Assembly: GCA_036346405.1 (NCBI GenBank)
Contig: CM070566.1
Coordinates: 49,169,268-49,233,267, forward strand
Source of the DNA: Phyllostachys edulis
Taxonomy: Eukaryota; Streptophyta; Magnoliopsida; Poales; Poaceae
DNA length: 64,000 bases
Reading direction: 5' to 3'
The translations under genes and the position numbers were made by a program. The notes beneath the pieces are model-generated. The model worked only from the letters and a program-made list of their open reading frames with translations, ran no database searches and had not been told where the DNA came from. Shown here one piece after another: positions 32,841-44,953 of the stretch. Every line of letters starts with the position of its first letter. Within the stretch, counting starts at the first letter, position 1.

Positions 32841-34200
32841 TAACCCGTCAATTATGGGAGACACAAAACTTTATTATCTTCATTTTATTCCAGATCTTCA
32901 TATCTATCTCTTAAGTTAAATTTTGTTTATTTCAAAAGTGATTTAGGTCTGGACAAGTGGTTGTTAGCGTGGGTGTTGTTATACACGAGACTCGGGTTTT
33001 ATTATTGTCTTGTCCGGACCAACAAGGACTGAACTTTGGTGACATCATTAATTCAAGTAAAACTCGTGCTACCATACGCTGGGGTTGGGAACTAGCTCGG
33101 TTAAGTAAGGGGAAGGTTTTATTGGGTTAAGTCCTGGGTGGTGTGAGGACACTTGTGTTCGATCATTTGTCCGTAGGAGCTGATGCAATTTTCTATAATG
33201 TGCATGGGAGCACTATTTTTCTTTATTTACATTGTATTGGTATTTTCAACACAACTTGCGAGCCCGCTTAGCAAGCGCTATCGGTCGGTTGTACTAAGTT
33301 TGGGGTTCATCTCGCAAGGGGGACTTTTCTCAATGGGGCTTTCTTGCTAAAAAAGTACCGAATCTCGATTTTCCCCGCCGGCATACCTTAGGAAGTGTGT
33401 TATTATTCGGAGACTTATGGGCTAATCGAGTCATGTGGGTAAAGTAGTACACCTCTACAGAGTGTAAATCTATTCGAATAGCCCTGTCCATGATTACGGA
33501 CGACCACTTGAATTCGGAAGTCATTATTGTTAGACTTTGAATTAAAATTGGCATGGTTACAACTCGGTATCGGCATGAATGGGTGTTCATGCATTTTAGT
33601 TTATCAAAGTGGGATGCCATTTTGGTATTTGTTTGTTTCAATTGTTTATTAATGTATATCTATATTACATATTTATCTTTTGCTTAAAAACTTGTTTACA
33701 AAATAGCAATTGAAAACTAGTATCTGTAGGATGAAAATTGCTGTGTTTTCCACAAAACTAAGCCACTAATGCCATCCTTTGAATATCCTCTATGCATAAA
33801 TAATTTTTACTTTGTGTAAGACTTGTGAATACAATTGTACTTAACCCGGCTCTGCAAATTCAGGTGAGGATGATGCTTGGCCCGGCGAGTTCATTAGCGC
33901 TGATTTTGGTGACACTAACGAGTAGTGCTTTTATCTAACTTCTAGTTGGTTGCCATGGGTTATGGGGCACACCATTGCTAGACCTTTTGGTTTATTTATA
34001 TTGCTTCCGCTGCTACTTAATGTTCTTATTTGAATTTGGTCGGTCGACCACTTTGTAATAGTTGTAGACTTAACTATTATGTTGTAGGTCTTTTGGATTA
34101 TCAATATATGTTTGTTGTATAACTGTGATTGACGTTGAATGAGGGCATGGGCGTGTTGGTTGCTGGTCTTGGGAGCCAACACGGTCACATACCCGCTGTT
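32841..34200 (+). mobile_element. Gypsy-type LTR remnant, copy 2
   Basis: Duplicate of 4821-6180, with differences such as CCCCGCCGG for CCCGGCCAG near 33374. The first 670 bp of the copy-1 LTR (4147-4818) are absent because the duplication begins inside it. Confidence 0.6.
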
Positions 34201-34454
34201 TTTTAATTCCCTCTTAACTCATTAAGTGTGGACTTGGACTGTTTGGAGAACTGGTCATCATGTAGTGCTTGCAGAGGAGCAAGACGCATGATCATCTGAG
34301 CTCTAGTTTAGTCAGACTTCTCACTTAGATGGAGTTAAGTTGAATTCATTTACTTAGGGCCGAGTTATTTCCATAAGACCAAGAAGGCCTCGGTCTTACG
34401 GAAATAACCCGAGGGTCCTCACATAAAGAAACCTATTCTCTGGTCATAGGCGGA

Positions 34455-35825
34455 ACTACCCTTAGGTATTTAATCTTAATGGCAGTAAACTTGAATTTAG
34501 AAATAAAATTGATGGATGTGGTAACTGCATACATTTATGGAAATTTGGATTTGAATATTTATATGAATGTACATAAATGTATCCCTGTCTTGAACCAGAT
34601 GTAACAAATATAAAAGCATGCAGTGTGAGACTCGAGAAAGTCATCAGACGAACTTCAAAGAATCGTGCATGATGTGGTATAATCGCCTGAGTGAATTTCT
34701 ATGCAAGAAAGGCTACATGAACAATGAGAATTATCCCTATGTATTTATATGACGATCCTAGCATGGATTTTGTATAATCTTAGTGTATGTAGATGATCTA
34801 AACATCATTGGAACCCTGAAAGGTATTAAGAAAGCAAGCTCTTACCTAGAGTCGGAGTTCGAAATAAAAGATTTAGGTAAAATCAAATATTACCTAGGCT
34901 TGCAGCTTGAGCATGCCCCTGAAGGGATATTAGTGCATCAGATAGCCTACACTCAAAAGATGTTAGAAAGGTTCAGCTTTAAAAAGGCATACCCTTCGAA
35001 AGTACCCATGGTCGAGATATATTTGCAGCAAGACAAGGACCCGTACAGACCCAGAGAAGAGTGGGAGGAAGTTCTGACTGGAATTCCCATACTTAAGTAC
35101 AATAGGAGCACTCATATATTTAGCAGACTGTACTAGACCAGACATTGCATTTGTCTGTAAATCTATTAGCAAGGTATAGTGCAGAACCTACCAAAAGGCA
35201 TTGGTAGGGAATAAATGGCACCTTTCGATACCTCCAAGGAAGCAAAGATATTGGTCTGTTCTATAGAAAGAACCAAGACCTAACTATGAATGGATATGCA
35301 GATGTCGGGTAACTGTTGAACCCGCATAGAGCCAAGTCGCAAACAGACTATGTATTCCTGTGTGGTGAAACTGCAATTTTATGGAAATCGTCTAAACAAA
35401 GTCTTGTATCAACTTCGACGAATCACTCAAAAATCATAGCACTGTATAAGGCCTCACGAGAATGTGCTTGGCTTCGACGGATGATTCGCCACATCTAGCA
35501 GTTGTGTGGATTGAGTACCGCGTAAACCCCTACTATTATCTATAAAGATAATGCAGCTTGCGTTGTACAAGTGCAGATGGGTTATGTGAAGAGTTATCTC
35601 ACAAAGCATATCAACCCTCAAGTTCTTTTATGCTCATGAATTGCAAAAGATAGACGAAATTAAAGTATTGCATACTAAGTCATGTGAAAATTTTGCAGAT
35701 TTATTCACTAAGTCACTTCCAGCATTTAGTTTTGAAAGATGCATACATGGAATTGGAATGATGAGACTTAGAGAAGTGCAAAATTCGGCGAGGGGGGATC
35801 TTCACAAACTCATTATTGAAACTTG
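34455..35825 (+). pseudogene. Ty1/copia RT-RNase H remnant, copy 2
   Basis: Duplicate of 6440-7804. A 117-codon frame at 34783-35136 is still open here and includes YVDDLNIIG, KDLGKIKYYLGLQLEHAPEG and TQKMLERF; in copy 1 the matching frame has a stop ('gcctaaact' for 'gcctacact' at 6930). RNase H blocks follow at about 35395 and 35675-35720. Other frames are broken, so both copies are dead. Confidence 0.9.
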
Positions 35826-36062
35826 ATCATAAAGATCGAGTACCCAAAGAGTAAATCCTGGAGATTAAATAAAATTGGGTGGATTGTACTCTTTTTCCCT
35901 TGACGAGTTTTTCTTAAGTTTCTCACTAAGGTTTTTAACGAGGCAATTAGTAACGCAGTTATGAAACATGTATCATATACTCTTTCTCCAAAAATTTTCC
36001 ATTGGGTTTTTATGGAGTCTTGACGAGGCATGAACATGTAAGGATGGATGCCCAAGGGGGAG

Positions 36063-36333
36063 TGTTGGAAAACCATAGGCTTGACCCAGAAGCCGGCACA
36101 TGGGTGGGTGCTCTATCTAAACCCTAGCAGTGTCTCTAGACTATAAATAGGTGGTGTTAGTTATTGTAAAAGGCTGATCGTTTGATGAAGGAATAAGAAT
36201 GAAGAATACCTCCTACATCTTTGTCTCTCTGTGTGTTTAATCTACTATTTATTCTTATATTGATTTGTGCGATTCCACGCTTGTCTACAAGGTGATCGAT
36301 CAGACTGGACTCGTCAGCGACGGTTCCTCAACA
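36063..36333 (+). repeat. 3' LTR of copia remnant, copy 2 (intact)
   Basis: 271 bp, TGTTGGAAAACC to TTCCTCAACA, preceded by the polypurine tract. It includes the single TCGTCAGC at 36311-36318, which is the pre-insertion site of the hAT element in copy 1. Confidence 0.92.
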
Positions 36334-37171
36334 ATTACATCTTAATTAGGACACCCCTAGCTAGCCAACATGATGGGAATACTAGGGTAGACTTAACACA
36401 TGTATTTATATGATTGTAGAGTATTATAAGTGCACTAGGGACACACATGAAAACTTCTCTTACTTCAACGATGGATATATTTCTCCAACCCAAAGAAACA
36501 AGGATTAATTCTTTATATGTCATTGGAATTTTGCGAAATCCGTGATTATGCCACTGATATATGAGGTCAAGATCTATATATCAGTGAAATAATGAGTGAT
36601 ATATAAAGGATGATGTGAACTTTCGGTGACATATAAGAAATTCAACCCGGAACACAAAGATACCAATCAATCGGTCGGTCGATCAGATACGTAGGGCTTG
36701 CTATTGATCCCATCCGACCACCCACCAACCCATTCGTGCAAAAATGTTACTAAATTGTTTGTGGTCTCATAACCTTCCGAAAGTGTTACACGCTAATTAA
36801 TCTGACTGCATGGTAACCCGTGCAAACAAAAAGATTAAAGTCTACTTAACTTGCCAAAGATTCGCCGACAATCAACTAGATGTCTGATCAGTCGAACTTA
36901 TTACAATATTACATCAGAGACCATAATAATCTAAGCCCATCCGGCAACACCTAATGATCTAGGTTGACCCATGCCCAACTTTGCTGGTCCTTCATCGGAC
37001 AATGCTTAGATCACAAGACTACGTTATGTACAGTGGAAAAGGGATATATCTGTCATAGCTATGGGCTTGCTAGCTTATCCCATAGCCAACTAGTGGCTAG
37101 TCCGATCGATGTGGCACCACATGTTGTACAACCAAATATCGTGGTTCAGTTGTGTCCTTTCATTTGTCTAG
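36334..37171. other. Non-coding flank, copy 2
   Basis: Duplicate of 9730-10483 plus 32722-32807. No gene is seen. It contains the empty MULE target CCCATAGCCAACTAG near 37080 and the empty CACTA target (TTGCCAAAGATTC) near 36854. Confidence 0.75.
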
Positions 37172-37173
37172 TA

Positions 37174-37429
37174 CTCTCTCAGTTCTTTTTTATTTGACTT
37201 TCTAAAATTTGTGTGGTCAAGCTTTCTAAAGCTTGGCTGCCAATAAATTTAAAACTATCTAGATTGGCTACATAAAAATTATATCATTAGATTTATCGTT
37301 AAAAATATTATCTTAATATTATAATTTTATTACTATATCTTAATGTAAAGTTATAAAAAGTAACGGTCAAAGTTGTATGTTGAAGACCATGAAAAATCAA
37401 AAATATCAAGTAAAAAAAAATAAAGGAAG
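37174..37429 (+). mobile_element. Stowaway (Tc1/mariner) MITE
   Basis: 256 bp, flanked by TA (37172-37173 and 37430-37431). The ends are CTCTCTCAGTTC... and, reversed, CTTCCTTTATTTTT, AT-rich as usual. Unit B has the empty site (TCTAGTACCAACTGCACC at 50118-50135). Non-autonomous; no coding sequence. Confidence 0.85.
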
Positions 37430-37431
37430 TA

Positions 37432-38477
37432 CCAAATGCACCATTTCCGAAAAGTTGCCAGTAAGTGCTTATCTTGATTTTACTCGGAGCTATGCCATGC
37501 AGGAATCAATACCGTTAACTTCTCGGCCTAAAACTGCCGCCACCTGATTTGGGTCCAGATCAGATGCATCTCATCTCATCTCAACACTGGCATGAGGGCG
37601 ACGTGACATCAACCCTTCCCTGACACGACCCAAGCAAGCGACATTCCGTGGCATCAACGGACGGCATGAGATCGATCCTTTTCTCTCCTGTTATTGGAAC
37701 CGTCCTTTTGCACACTTGTTACTCAGTTTGCTGAGGTCGAGGCGTCTGGGTGTGTGCTATAGACAAAGCTTCTTTGGTCCTCGGACGGAGGAAAATGGAT
37801 CTGGATCCTCGTTTGAATAGTGACGCGAGCGTGCATGAACAATGCCTAGCAGTAAATACTGTAGAAACAGTACAATATCTACAGGAATAAAATATACTGT
37901 GACAATTTTATTATATTCTTGATACCGTCGATCTAGATCGTTTGTTTTGAATCGGACAGTGAGGAAAATAACCTAATGTATGTCACAGTGTTTCTCTGCA
38001 TTAGCCTATGTAAATGGAGAGGACATGCTTCCGAGGATAATAAGCTGAAGCACACCCAGGGTGTAAGGACTTGGCTTGTTACTCTCACCAAGAAGAAGCT
38101 AGCGACTAGCCAGGTTGACAACTAAAAAAGAATCAAGGTTTATGCCAAATAATTAAGTATGGATTTTTTTTTTCAATTTTCAAAACGAGATTATCGTGCA
38201 TGCAGAAATTGTCAGTTTCATGCCACTCACAGTAGCAGACTAGTAGCTGAGCTACTTATACAACAAAACTATCTCGTGCATACATGAATAACATGATACA
38301 TAGTACATATAACAACAGCACCAGCACAATTGTAAGAAGAGATACTTCCAAACCCCCAGTAACCTGATTAATTGGACACTGGGCGGACAAAGGCTAGGCA
38401 AATTGGCAGGCATCATCCTGAGAGTAGCCTTAAAAGTAGATGATTTTTTTTCCTGATCAGACAAGTCTAGAGATATG
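37432..38477. other. Unit A non-coding sequence with one A-only segment
   Basis: Aligns with 50124-50947 of unit B. The stretch 37783-38064 has no counterpart in B: there TTCTTTG passes directly to TAAGGA. It may be a small insertion in A (it begins TCCTCGGACGG and ends near CTTCCGAGGAT) or a deletion in B. No gene is recognised. Confidence 0.5.
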
Positions 38478-38985
38478 GTGTTTGGTTGGTGATACGTGGC
38501 TGAAGATAGCGCCAAACCAGAAAATACGTTTTCAGAATTAGAAAGCGTAAAAATAGGAAATACATTTCCTTCCTTCCTCATCCTCTGTTCTTCCGGCCAC
38601 CAGCTCGGTGGAGGCGGTTCGACGCCAGTGGGGACTCATCGTCGACGACCGGAGAGGTCAAAAATGGGTTGCGAGTAGCGAAGCAAGCACGCGGGTGGTG
38701 ACGTCAACCACCAGGGCAGGCTGGCGATGGCGCCCTACGGCCGAACACGGGGAAGACAAGCGGCGGCTTTGGGGAGGACGAGGTCGACGGCGGCTCGGTG
38801 ACGCTCAGACGAAGATGATAGGAGCATAATATAAAACACGGACACAATTTCAACGGTGAAGACGACACAAGGTGAAGGACAGCGGCAAAATACGAGGAAG
38901 ATGAGCGCTCCCCTAGAAGCCAGATGACTGTTTTGGGTCGCCTGTCCGTGTCCGGACCAGGCAGCCTCAGGACGCCAACCAAAAC
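38478..38985. mobile_element. Possible non-autonomous DNA element, GC-rich centre (unit A copy)
   Basis: The ends GTTTGGTTGG...CCAACCAAA are inverted, and the interior is GC-rich with codon-like composition. The counterpart in unit B is at about 52160-52680 (or to 52745), so it predates the A/B duplication. No target duplication can be tested because both copies are filled. The superfamily is uncertain. Confidence 0.35.
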
Positions 38986-39369
38986 CGATCATAAAAGCCT
39001 ACTTATTTACCTACCAAAAGTCTACGTCAAAAAATATTTACCTACCAAAAGGCAGCGTATATCACACCAACACACAAGCAAAGAGCACTGCACTGCACTG
39101 CAGATGTCTGCATCACCGTGCACGAGGCCAGGGGACAGGTTCCGTGTCGTATCTATCCTCTCTGGAGCACACCAGTCTGTTTGATGCTAATTAACCTTTT
39201 GCAGATGCAGAATGCAGATGCAACGAATTTTTTTCCCACTTCGTCCTTTTCAGAGTGCCCAAGTTGGCCTTGAGATCTTTCCTTGGGCTGGAATTGGAGC
39301 AGCTACCAAACCTAAACTGAACGAGTGGTTGAGCAAACGAGTCAAAAACCGTCCTTCCACTGTTACTAA

Positions 39370-39674
39370 CAGTGGCGGAGCTTAAGCAAATTCCTGAAGG
39401 GCCACCAAGAACTCGGCCAGTCCTCCGAAAGAACTAAATCAAGAATCAACAATCAAGACTCAAGAGTAAAGAATCAAAGAACTGAAAGAAGAATATACCA
39501 ATTGCCCCGGTCGGTTGGTCCTGCTAGTCTGGAGAGTGCCGACCGCTTTGGGTCGATGGGCGCCCTGTGCCCTCATCTTCTTTGCATACATGGTGTTAAA
39601 TTTTTTTTCCTAAATTGCCGGAGGGAGGGGGGGGGGGCACGACCCACGTTGGTCCAGCCGAAGTTCCATCCCTG
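39370..39674. mobile_element. hAT MITE (unit A only)
   Basis: 305 bp with ends CAGTGGCGGAGCTT and, reversed, CAGGGATGGAACTT. Target duplication GTTACTAA / GTTATTAA (39362-39369 and 39675-39682, one mismatch). Unit B has the unoccupied sequence at about 53072. Contains a G run of 11 bases near 39632. Confidence 0.82.
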
Positions 39675-40622
39675 GTTATTAAGAATAATTGTGTATATAT
39701 GCCGATGGGTTTTCACAAAATGTTGCAAGCAAGGATAGCGCAGGATTCGACCTGAATTTTGCTGACGGCCGGAGTAAAATGCAAAGAAAATCAAACCACA
39801 GTCAGTTACCTGCTATCTTTTGCAACTCCGGCTGTGAATTCATACATCATCTCAAGTTGGTTGGAGGCTAAGCCTGGAGTGAAAGCTGAAGGATATAATC
39901 TTTTCATGGCTTCTAGTGGGCAGGACAAAGTGGACCGGTCACTGCAACTAAAGATATATCGTACTCCTGCTTGTTGATCACAGCTAGCTGCAAGGCATTT
40001 CTTGGTGTCCTTTTCGTAGTTGTCCACATTAATTTACCACGTGAAAAGGTTAAAGGAGACCAGATACGTACACTTGTCGATCGCATCGTGCACGCCTAAC
40101 ACGACAAGGGAATATGACTTTAGTTGACCATCCAAAAGCATTAAAGCAGCCACAAGCTAGCTATAACTACTAGTTACAAAGTGAAACAAGATGACTCCAG
40201 TTCTGGATTCCTTCAGTTCAGCAGAGTGGCAGTGCTATTTCTACTATACACGTCCATCACTTGATTAGTTCATGTAGATCAAGGATTCGGTTTGGTTTAC
40301 TTTAGTTTCTCAGCCACTAAGCTCTGCCATCGTCTTGTTTTTGCGACGGGCTATCTCACCGATCAGCGGGGTTTGGGTCCGCATGTCAGTGAAAGAACTT
40401 AGTGATAATTTACTGTAGATTAGTAGCAGATTTACTGTCAGTAAAAGATCAGTTCCTTTTCAATCATGCATGGGCATCATCGTGCCGTGGGCATCGGATG
40501 TCAAGCTCACTTTCAGAAAAGGGAGAAAGTTGGCATGCATCTTTGCCAATCAGAACTTGTCTCCAACGTCCGTTCAGTATGATAGTGGTAAAGAGTAGAA
40601 AGTAAAGCTCATGGCATGGTAT
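39675..40622. other. Unit A sequence, non-transposon, with a small decayed ORF
   Basis: Aligns with 53071-53767 and 54870-55355 of unit B. At about 40467-40600 it holds a mutated copy of the 61-codon frame seen intact at 55199-55384; here a TAG follows YDSGKE. No other gene-like feature is visible. Confidence 0.5.
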
Positions 40623-42022
40623 GACAGTGGCGGAGCCAGAAATTTAGCAATGGAGGTGCACACTTTAAGATTGAAAAAAAAATTATACGACACATATGTA
40701 ATTTCACAAGTCCAACACAATTACATAAAAGAGTTCGAAATTAGTTAACAATGCAATACAAATAGTTCAAATAAAATCTTACATGAATAAAAGAGTCCTA
40801 AATAGCTAATAAAAATCATAATACCACACAACGCGATCTCATTCCTTAGAAGCACTTGATTATATCATCATCACTAGCCTTCGAGAAGATATCTCGCTCT
40901 ATAAAGGTGACTAAACAATCATTTAATACTTAACCGCTCATACTATTTCTCAACTTGTTCTTCACAAGATTCATCGCCGAAAATACTCTTTCAACGCTCG
41001 TCGTTGCCACCGGTAGGAGCAATACCAATTTGAGAAGCAAGCACACCAACTTGTAAATGCCATGTTTTTTTGTTTCAATAAGGTTAGTAAAAAGCTCACC
41101 GAGATTCTTTAGGCCCTTAAATCTATCATCGCTTTGCATATCATCAATGAAGTTATCAAGTTGGAAAGAAAGTCTCATTAAATCCGTGCTTGAAAAATCA
41201 TTAGGATAAAAGTTGGTAAGGCTAAGAACTTTGTCCCTATCATAAGAATCAAATGAATTCAGAGAATTTAAAGCGGACATGCAAGCAAGCAACTCCATAT
41301 TAATCTTGTTAAACCGATTGTCAAGCTCTTGGAGAACATTATCAATAATGCCAAGATACACTTCCCTTCTAAAATAATCATCATTTGTTTGTTTTGGGTA
41401 AAAACGTGATGATCTTCTATAAGGCACATATCTACCATCTGACTTAGGAACTTTGATGCCATATTTAATGCAAAATGATGTTACCTTTTTTTGAAGAAAT
41501 TCTTCCCACCCATCACTCCTCATTCGTTACATTCTATCATTAGCTAAATTAACAAGTGCCATAGCATTAATAATATCTTGGTCTCTCTTTTGCAAAGACT
41601 GAGACAACTCATCTGTGTATCTAAGTATGACAAGCATCAAGTGTGCATTAGAAATAAAGTCAAATGACTCAAAAGCTCCCACCATAGCATGTATTTTTGG
41701 CCAATCATTCTTCTGTGAGGGGTCTTTTCCAAGCTGTATGAATACTTTGCAGATTGTTGAATACATACCAATAATATGCAAAAAATTTCTATAATGAGAA
41801 CCCCAAGGAGTGTCACTGGGCCTAGCTAACCCTATCTCTTGATTTAATCCCCGTCCACTTTCTATCTCACCCAATTCTAGTACTTCCAAAAAATTTTGGG
41901 TTAAATTGCTGAAATTTGGCTAGTCTAAGTGCCAATTGTTCATACATATACATAATTAAAAAAAATTACACTTTTTTTGGGGGTGCCTGTGCACCACAGG
42001 CACCCCCTGCCGCCGCCCATGT
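40623..42022 (-). mobile_element. hAT element with decayed ZMYM1-like transposase (unit A only)
   Basis: The left end carries CAGTGGCGGAGCC (40625). The right end, reversed, is a GC-rich CATGGGCGGCGG. A direct repeat GGCATGGTAT flanks it (40613-40622 and 42023-42032). Unit B has the uninterrupted sequence (GGCATGGCATGGTATCG at 55342). The exact border may differ by a few bases. The only gene is a transposase fragment on the minus strand. Confidence 0.8.
40930..41889 (-). pseudogene. hAT-family (ZMYM1/TTF-like) transposase, C-terminal half
   Basis: Two minus-strand frames follow in register with stop codons between them near 41525. The first (41889-41527) has GLARPSDTPWGSHYRN and the following helix typical of the 'zinc finger MYM-type protein 1-like' plant transposases. 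The second (41523-40930) has YRRSSRFYPK, ELLACMSALNS and ends with the hAT dimerisation block LPVATTSVERVFSAMNLVKN. The N-terminal zinc finger and the first catalytic part are missing, as expected for an internally deleted element. Confidence 0.88.
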
Positions 42023-42369
42023 GGCATGGTATCGTGTTCTCCACTGATCAGATCGATTAAACCGTGCCGTGCATGTCGATCCTGGATTCCTACAATGTTC
42101 TTGATGAGATACTGACATACTGTACTAGTTGCAGCTGCATGATCCCGTTTCCAGTGATGGCAGTGGCGGATCTAGGATTTGATCATGCCTCGAGCTAATT
42201 TCTAATAGGATAGCATCTTAAAACTAACGCTAATTTCTACCCACACCAGACATAACAAAAAATAAGCCACAAATGCTTCATTGACATGAGATTTTTCTAA
42301 AAATGCTTCAACATAAAATATAATAAAAAAACATAGCAAAACATAAGTAATATAACATTTTAGAGATAC

Positions 42370-42559
42370 AAATTGAGTACCTAAATAACGAAGATTTTAT
42401 CTGTAACCTAGTCCACCATTTCTTCATCAATAGTTAGACAAGTACCAAAACCTACAAAGAGAACAAATTGAGTACCTAAATAACGAAGATTTTATCTGTA
42501 ACCTAGTCCACCATTTCTTCGTCAATAGTTGGACAAGTACCAGAACCTACAAAGAGAAC
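42370..42559 (+). repeat. 95-bp direct tandem duplication
   Basis: Units 42370-42464 and 42465-42559 (AAATTGAGTACCTAAATAAC...) differ at only a few positions. They lie just before the kinase exon. Confidence 0.9.
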
Positions 42560-42576
42560 ATAAATGAGAAGAGTAC

Positions 42577-43046
42577 TTCGGGTATATGGCTCCAGAGTAC
42601 CTCATGCATGGGATCATAAATGAGAAGACTGATGTATTTGCATATGGAGTTCTGCTTCTTGAACTAGTGACAGGATGGAAAGCAGTGGACTCCTCCAGAC
42701 AAAGCCTAGTAATATGGGTAAAATGACAAATTGCTCTGATTTACTTTATTTATATACAGATTCCAATCATTTCATTGAATATTATTGTTTGATCATATAA
42801 AGAGGAAACTGACAATTCAATAGTAAGTCTAGAATACATGCATGGATAACATTAAGTGATATAGTTACATACTTTTGTTTCTTCATCATCTGCAGAAGGC
42901 AAAACCATTGCTCGACTCGAACAACATGAGAGCTAGTGAATCCTTCTCTTGATGTTGGATATGATCCAGAAAAGATGGCACACATCCTAGCAGTGGCATC
43001 CATGTGCATTCACCGTAGCTCAAGCTCACGGCCTAGTATGAAATCG
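42577..43046 (+). pseudogene. Captured receptor-like (cytoplasmic) kinase fragment, two exons
   Basis: Exon 42577-42717 encodes 47 residues from kinase subdomains VIII-X: FGYMAPEYLMHG (APE motif), EKTDVFAYGVLLLELVTG (subdomain IX Asp) and VDSSRQSLVIW. It ends at a GT donor. After an intron closed by TGCAG, exon 42896-43046 encodes AKPLLDSNNMR, then (after loss of two bases) LVNPSLDVGYDPEKM and ASMCIHRSSSSRPSMK, the subdomain XI Arg region, ending at GTAAGT. The wording matches plant receptor-like cytoplasmic kinases. The ATP-binding and catalytic loops are missing and the frame is broken, so it cannot be an active kinase. Retained introns show DNA-level capture. Confidence 0.85.
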
Positions 43047-43633
43047 GTAAGTGAGTGAGCCATATCTGCCATGCAAGAAGCCAAGAGGCAAGAACTACTT
43101 GTCTATCTACTTCAGTCTTTAGAGTTCAGACGAGTAGACGACTACCTGAGCGGCGAGGTGAGGGCGCGGCGCCGGCCGGACGGAGCCACGGAGTCCCAGA
43201 CGGCCGGACGGAGCCACAGAGGTGGAGGAAGGGCGCGGCCGCGGTGTCGGGCATGAGGGACGGCGCAGAGGGAGCCGGGAGGGGCGGCCGGTGATAGGCG
43301 GAGGCCGGCTGGCGAGGTCGCAAGTCGTCGAGGGCGTGGAGGAAGGGGATTAGGTTTGCTCTCAGCTCTCTCACCTCACTGCAGTGGAGGAAGGGGATTA
43401 GGTCGTCCAGGCATCCAGCACCTAGAGCCTGGAGCACTCGAGGCCTCGAGCCAAGTAGGCCGGCGTGGGAGGAAGGCGTGGGCCGGCGTGGAAGGTGGGC
43501 CGGCTGAGCCTCGGGCTGCCTCGGGCAGGGTACTACCGCTTAGTATATTAGGCATATATATATATAAAAATTTGCAATGTTGTTTTTGCTGGGCCTCGGG
43601 CTACAGCCCAACCTGCCCGAGGCCCAGATCTTG

Positions 43634-44117
43634 ATGGAATATGCTTCTGCACTTTGGATCTTGGAACCATGCATGCTTGATTCGAGAAGCGTCCTGACCG
43701 ATTTGATTATCGGAAGGGGACCAAAGATGGAATTAGCCAGTAGATAATTATACGTGTTTTTTTGAGCTCATGAAATCTGTTGAGCATGTAGCAGTGCAAA
43801 CTGGAGCAAACTCTGTGTACTGTCAGAGAGAAAAGAAGAAGAATGAAGGTGCTCACTAACACTATCCAGATATTACGAGTTTAGAAAATGATATCGATGT
43901 GTCACTGACATGTGGCCTCATAACCCACCTGTCATCCTCATATTGAGTGTTTTCCCCATATTGGATGTTGTTTTTCACTGAACAAATTTTCCCAAGAAAA
44001 GAAACAGAAAGGGATTCGAGTGGGCTGACTGGAGCCAGGGCCCATACTGCCCATGACAAAGAACCATTGAACCTGTGAGAAAGATGAGCCCAAGAGGAAA
44101 GAAAATTGGTGTAAAAA
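43634..44117 (+). other. Orphan copy of the distal RPS29 upstream region
   Basis: Aligns with 55470-55914, the sequence just before the RPS29 promoter, including CTGACTGGAGCCAGGGC and GATGAGCCCAAGAGG. In this unit it is joined at 44117 to copia 3' DNA instead of the gene. Confidence 0.85.
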
Positions 44118-44187
44118 ATTTTCCCACTAGGTTTTTATGAAGTTTTGATGAGGCATAAACATGTGAGGATTGGTGCCTAAGGGGGAG

Positions 44188-44452
44188 TGTTAGGAAACCA
44201 AGCCAGCAGCCGGCCCATGGGTGGGCGCCCCATCCAAACCCTAGCAGGGTCTCTAGACTATAAATAGGGGGTGCTAGTCACTGTAAAAGGCTGACCGTTT
44301 GATGAAGGAATGAAGAATGAAGAATACCCCCTACACCTTTGTCTCTCTATGTGTTCAATCTACTATTTGTTCTTGTATTGATCTGTGCGATTCCACACTT
44401 GTCTACGAGGTGATCGATCGGACTGAACTATCCAGTAACAGTTCCTCGGCAA
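44188..44452 (+). repeat. Copia 3' LTR, third copy (diverged)
   Basis: TGTTAGGAAACCAAGCC...CAGTTCCTCGGCA. It matches 36063-36333 with many substitutions (for example ATAGGGGGTGC for ATAGGTGGTGT). It is preceded by the polypurine tract CTAAGGGGGAG. Confidence 0.85.
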
Positions 44453-44953
44453 AACATCTTAATTAGGACACCCCTAGCTAGCCAACATGATGGGAATACT
44501 AGGGTAGACTTAACACATGGGTTTATATGATTGTAGAGTATTACAAGTGCACTAGGGACACACATGAAAACTTCCCTTACTTCAATGATGGATATATTTC
44601 TCCAACCCAAAGAAACAAGGATTAATTCTTTATATGTCACTAGAATTTTGCGAAATCCTTGATTGTGTCATTGACACGTGGGGTCAAAGTCTATATGTCA
44701 GTGAAAAAATGAGTGATATATAAAGGATGATGTGAACTTTCGGTGACATATAAGGAAATGAGCCCAGAACACAAAGATACTAATCAATCAGTCAGTCGAT
44801 TAGATATGTAGGGCATTGCTGTTGATCCCATCTGACCACCCACCAACCCATTCGTGCAAAAATTTTACTAAATTGTTTGTGGTCTCAAGCTTCCGAAAGT
44901 GTTACACGCTAATTAATCTGATTGCATGCAAACAGTGCAAAGAAAAAGATTAA

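Larger units (their letters stand above)
32839..37198 (+). repeat. Tandem duplication, copy 2 (without hAT and MULE)
   Basis: Aligned from 32841 with 4821 at a fixed offset of 28020 for the first 1.4 kb, with only single-base differences. It ends inside the Stowaway MITE. It supplies the empty sites of the hAT (36311-36318) and of the MULE (37078-37086). Confidence 0.93.
42161..43630 (+). mobile_element. hAT-like element carrying a captured receptor-like kinase fragment (unit A only)
   Basis: Inserted in GGTGATGG|AATATG of unit B (55470). The left end CAGTGGCGGATCTAGG matches the other hAT ends in this window. The right end, reversed, reads AAGATCTGGG, which matches only the inner part, so the last bases may be lost. 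Flanks share TGATGG. The interior holds a 95-bp tandem duplication, the kinase fragment and a GC-rich zone (43140-43530). A second TA-rich run (43553-43570) precedes the right end. No transposase is seen. Confidence 0.7.
35990..44117 (+). repeat. Older tandem duplication, unit A (region upstream of RPS29)
   Basis: Unit A runs from AAAAATTTTCC in the copia 3' end to GTGTAAAAAA, a point matching 55914 in unit B and only about 260 bp before the RPS29 start. It aligns with 44118-55914 in the same order. Divergence between A and B is clearly greater than between tandem copies 1 and 2. Unit A lacks the gene. Confidence 0.88.
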
